Positions 31,807 to 32,129 of a stretch of 32,129 nt of DNA are shown here, one piece after another. This DNA comes from Planctomycetota bacterium (GTDB lineage: Bacteria > Planctomycetota > UBA8742 > JACQVU01 > JANLHZ01): contig JANLHZ010000010.1 in assembly GCA_024653775.1 (NCBI GenBank), forward strand, positions 1-32,129, given 5' to 3'. A model generated the notes under the pieces. The model was given only the letters and a program-made list of their open reading frames with translations. It had not been told where the DNA came from and ran no database searches. Numbering within the stretch: the first letter of the stretch is position 1; each line of letters opens with the position of its first letter. Made by a program: the position numbers and the translations under genes.

Positions 31807-32129
31807 CCCAAAACACGAATAAAAGCACTAATTAATTATAGAACAAGTTTTTACATTACACGTAAATGTTCGGTGAACCACATTCCCTGAATTACAAAAC
31901 CGGCGTCCTCGCAAAGCTTCAGCGCAGAGACGCGGAGAGCGCGGAGATTCGCAGAGAATTTTTGGAGTGCGCACAAGTTCGTTCCCTGTACATCCTGACC
32001 GTGATTCGCTTACGGGGGTAGTAGCGCGGCCGTCCCGTCCGCAATATAGCAACGAATAGCGCCGCACCTTGTTCCTCTTTGCGCCTTCGCACCTTTGCAT
32101 CTTTGCGCGAAATATTTTTCGAAACCGGA
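31807..32129. other. Non-coding end with repeat units
   Basis: No gene is supported; a leftward frame (31828-32100) crosses repeats. It holds a GCAGAGACGCGGAGAGCG-type array (31911-31958), a reverse-oriented CTTTGCGCC/CTTTGCATC array (32077-32110) and a copy of the GGCCGTCCCGTCC word (32028-32040) related to the double-hairpin family. Confidence 0.55.
31911..32110. repeat. Short 9-bp-type dispersed arrays in opposite orientation
   Basis: About 9-base units (GCGCAGAGA, CGCGGAGAG, CGCGGAGAT, TCGCAGAGA) run from 31922 to 31958. Units CTTTGCGCC, TTCGCACC, TTTGCATC and TTTGCGCG run from 32077 to 32110, roughly the opposite strand. Such patterns are often seen between genes in uncultured bacterial genomes. 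Unit lengths vary, so this is not a CRISPR array. Confidence 0.55.

Noticed and set aside
31911-32110. Possible CRISPR array
   Set aside because: Units are about 9 bases, vary in length and have no spacers or cas genes.

Overview
The window reads as a chromosomal segment of a Gram-negative bacterium of moderately high G+C that is probably uncultured and possibly anaerobic. Signs of an outer membrane are several lipoprotein signals, a beta-barrel-type protein with a signal peptide, and a tripartite-tricarboxylate (TctC/Bug) solute-binding protein. The biotin synthase looks like the class found in anaerobes. Single-gene operons, weak Shine-Dalgarno signals at many starts, and dispersed palindromic repeats fit PVC/FCB-like or candidate-phylum genomes. 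I cannot assign a phylum from sequence alone. No rRNA, tRNA, CRISPR array or transposase gene was seen.

Layout. 1-440 is non-coding, with a CTATAG-rich array and a 22-bp inverted repeat. 441-4377 holds a MoxR-type ATPase, an exported beta-helix protein, and a ccmC-like gene with a one-helix partner. 4491-7734 is a tight two-gene operon: a full-length but active-site-altered argininosuccinate-synthase homologue, then a B12-dependent-type radical SAM protein with a membrane/coiled-coil tail. 7735-10650 holds a LutC-type gene with a broken tail duplicate, and a class III CoA-transferase whose 3' end is duplicated around a DUF4258/YgiT-type toxin-antitoxin-like pair. 10.7-13.2 kb holds a small unknown gene, an ABC-2-type permease and a palindrome-rich gap. 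13.2-17.8 kb holds rarA, then AlbA_2/ATPase, ParA-like and bioB genes joined by 4-base overlaps. 17.9-22.5 kb is a large membrane HEAT-repeat protein divergent from a shortened MnmE-like GTPase. 22.7-28.0 kb holds a lipoprotein hydrolase, a NodU/CmcH-type carbamoyltransferase, a barrel protein and a TctC lipoprotein. 28.3-31.8 kb holds an unknown gene plus a HEPN-like gene with an apparent frameshift, a lipoprotein/membrane-protein pair, and an acyl-CoA dehydrogenase preceded by a perfect 40-bp palindrome. The right end is repeat-rich and non-coding.

Most notable are: (1) a family of short double-hairpin repeats that lies between genes and has also gone in frame into rarA and the carbamoyltransferase, much like Rickettsia palindromic elements; (2) the ArgG-like plus radical SAM operon, a good candidate for an undescribed pathway; (3) the AlbA_2-ParA cassette fused translationally to bioB; and (4) two local gene-end duplications (lutC and the CoA-transferase), one of them bracketing a toxin-antitoxin-like module.
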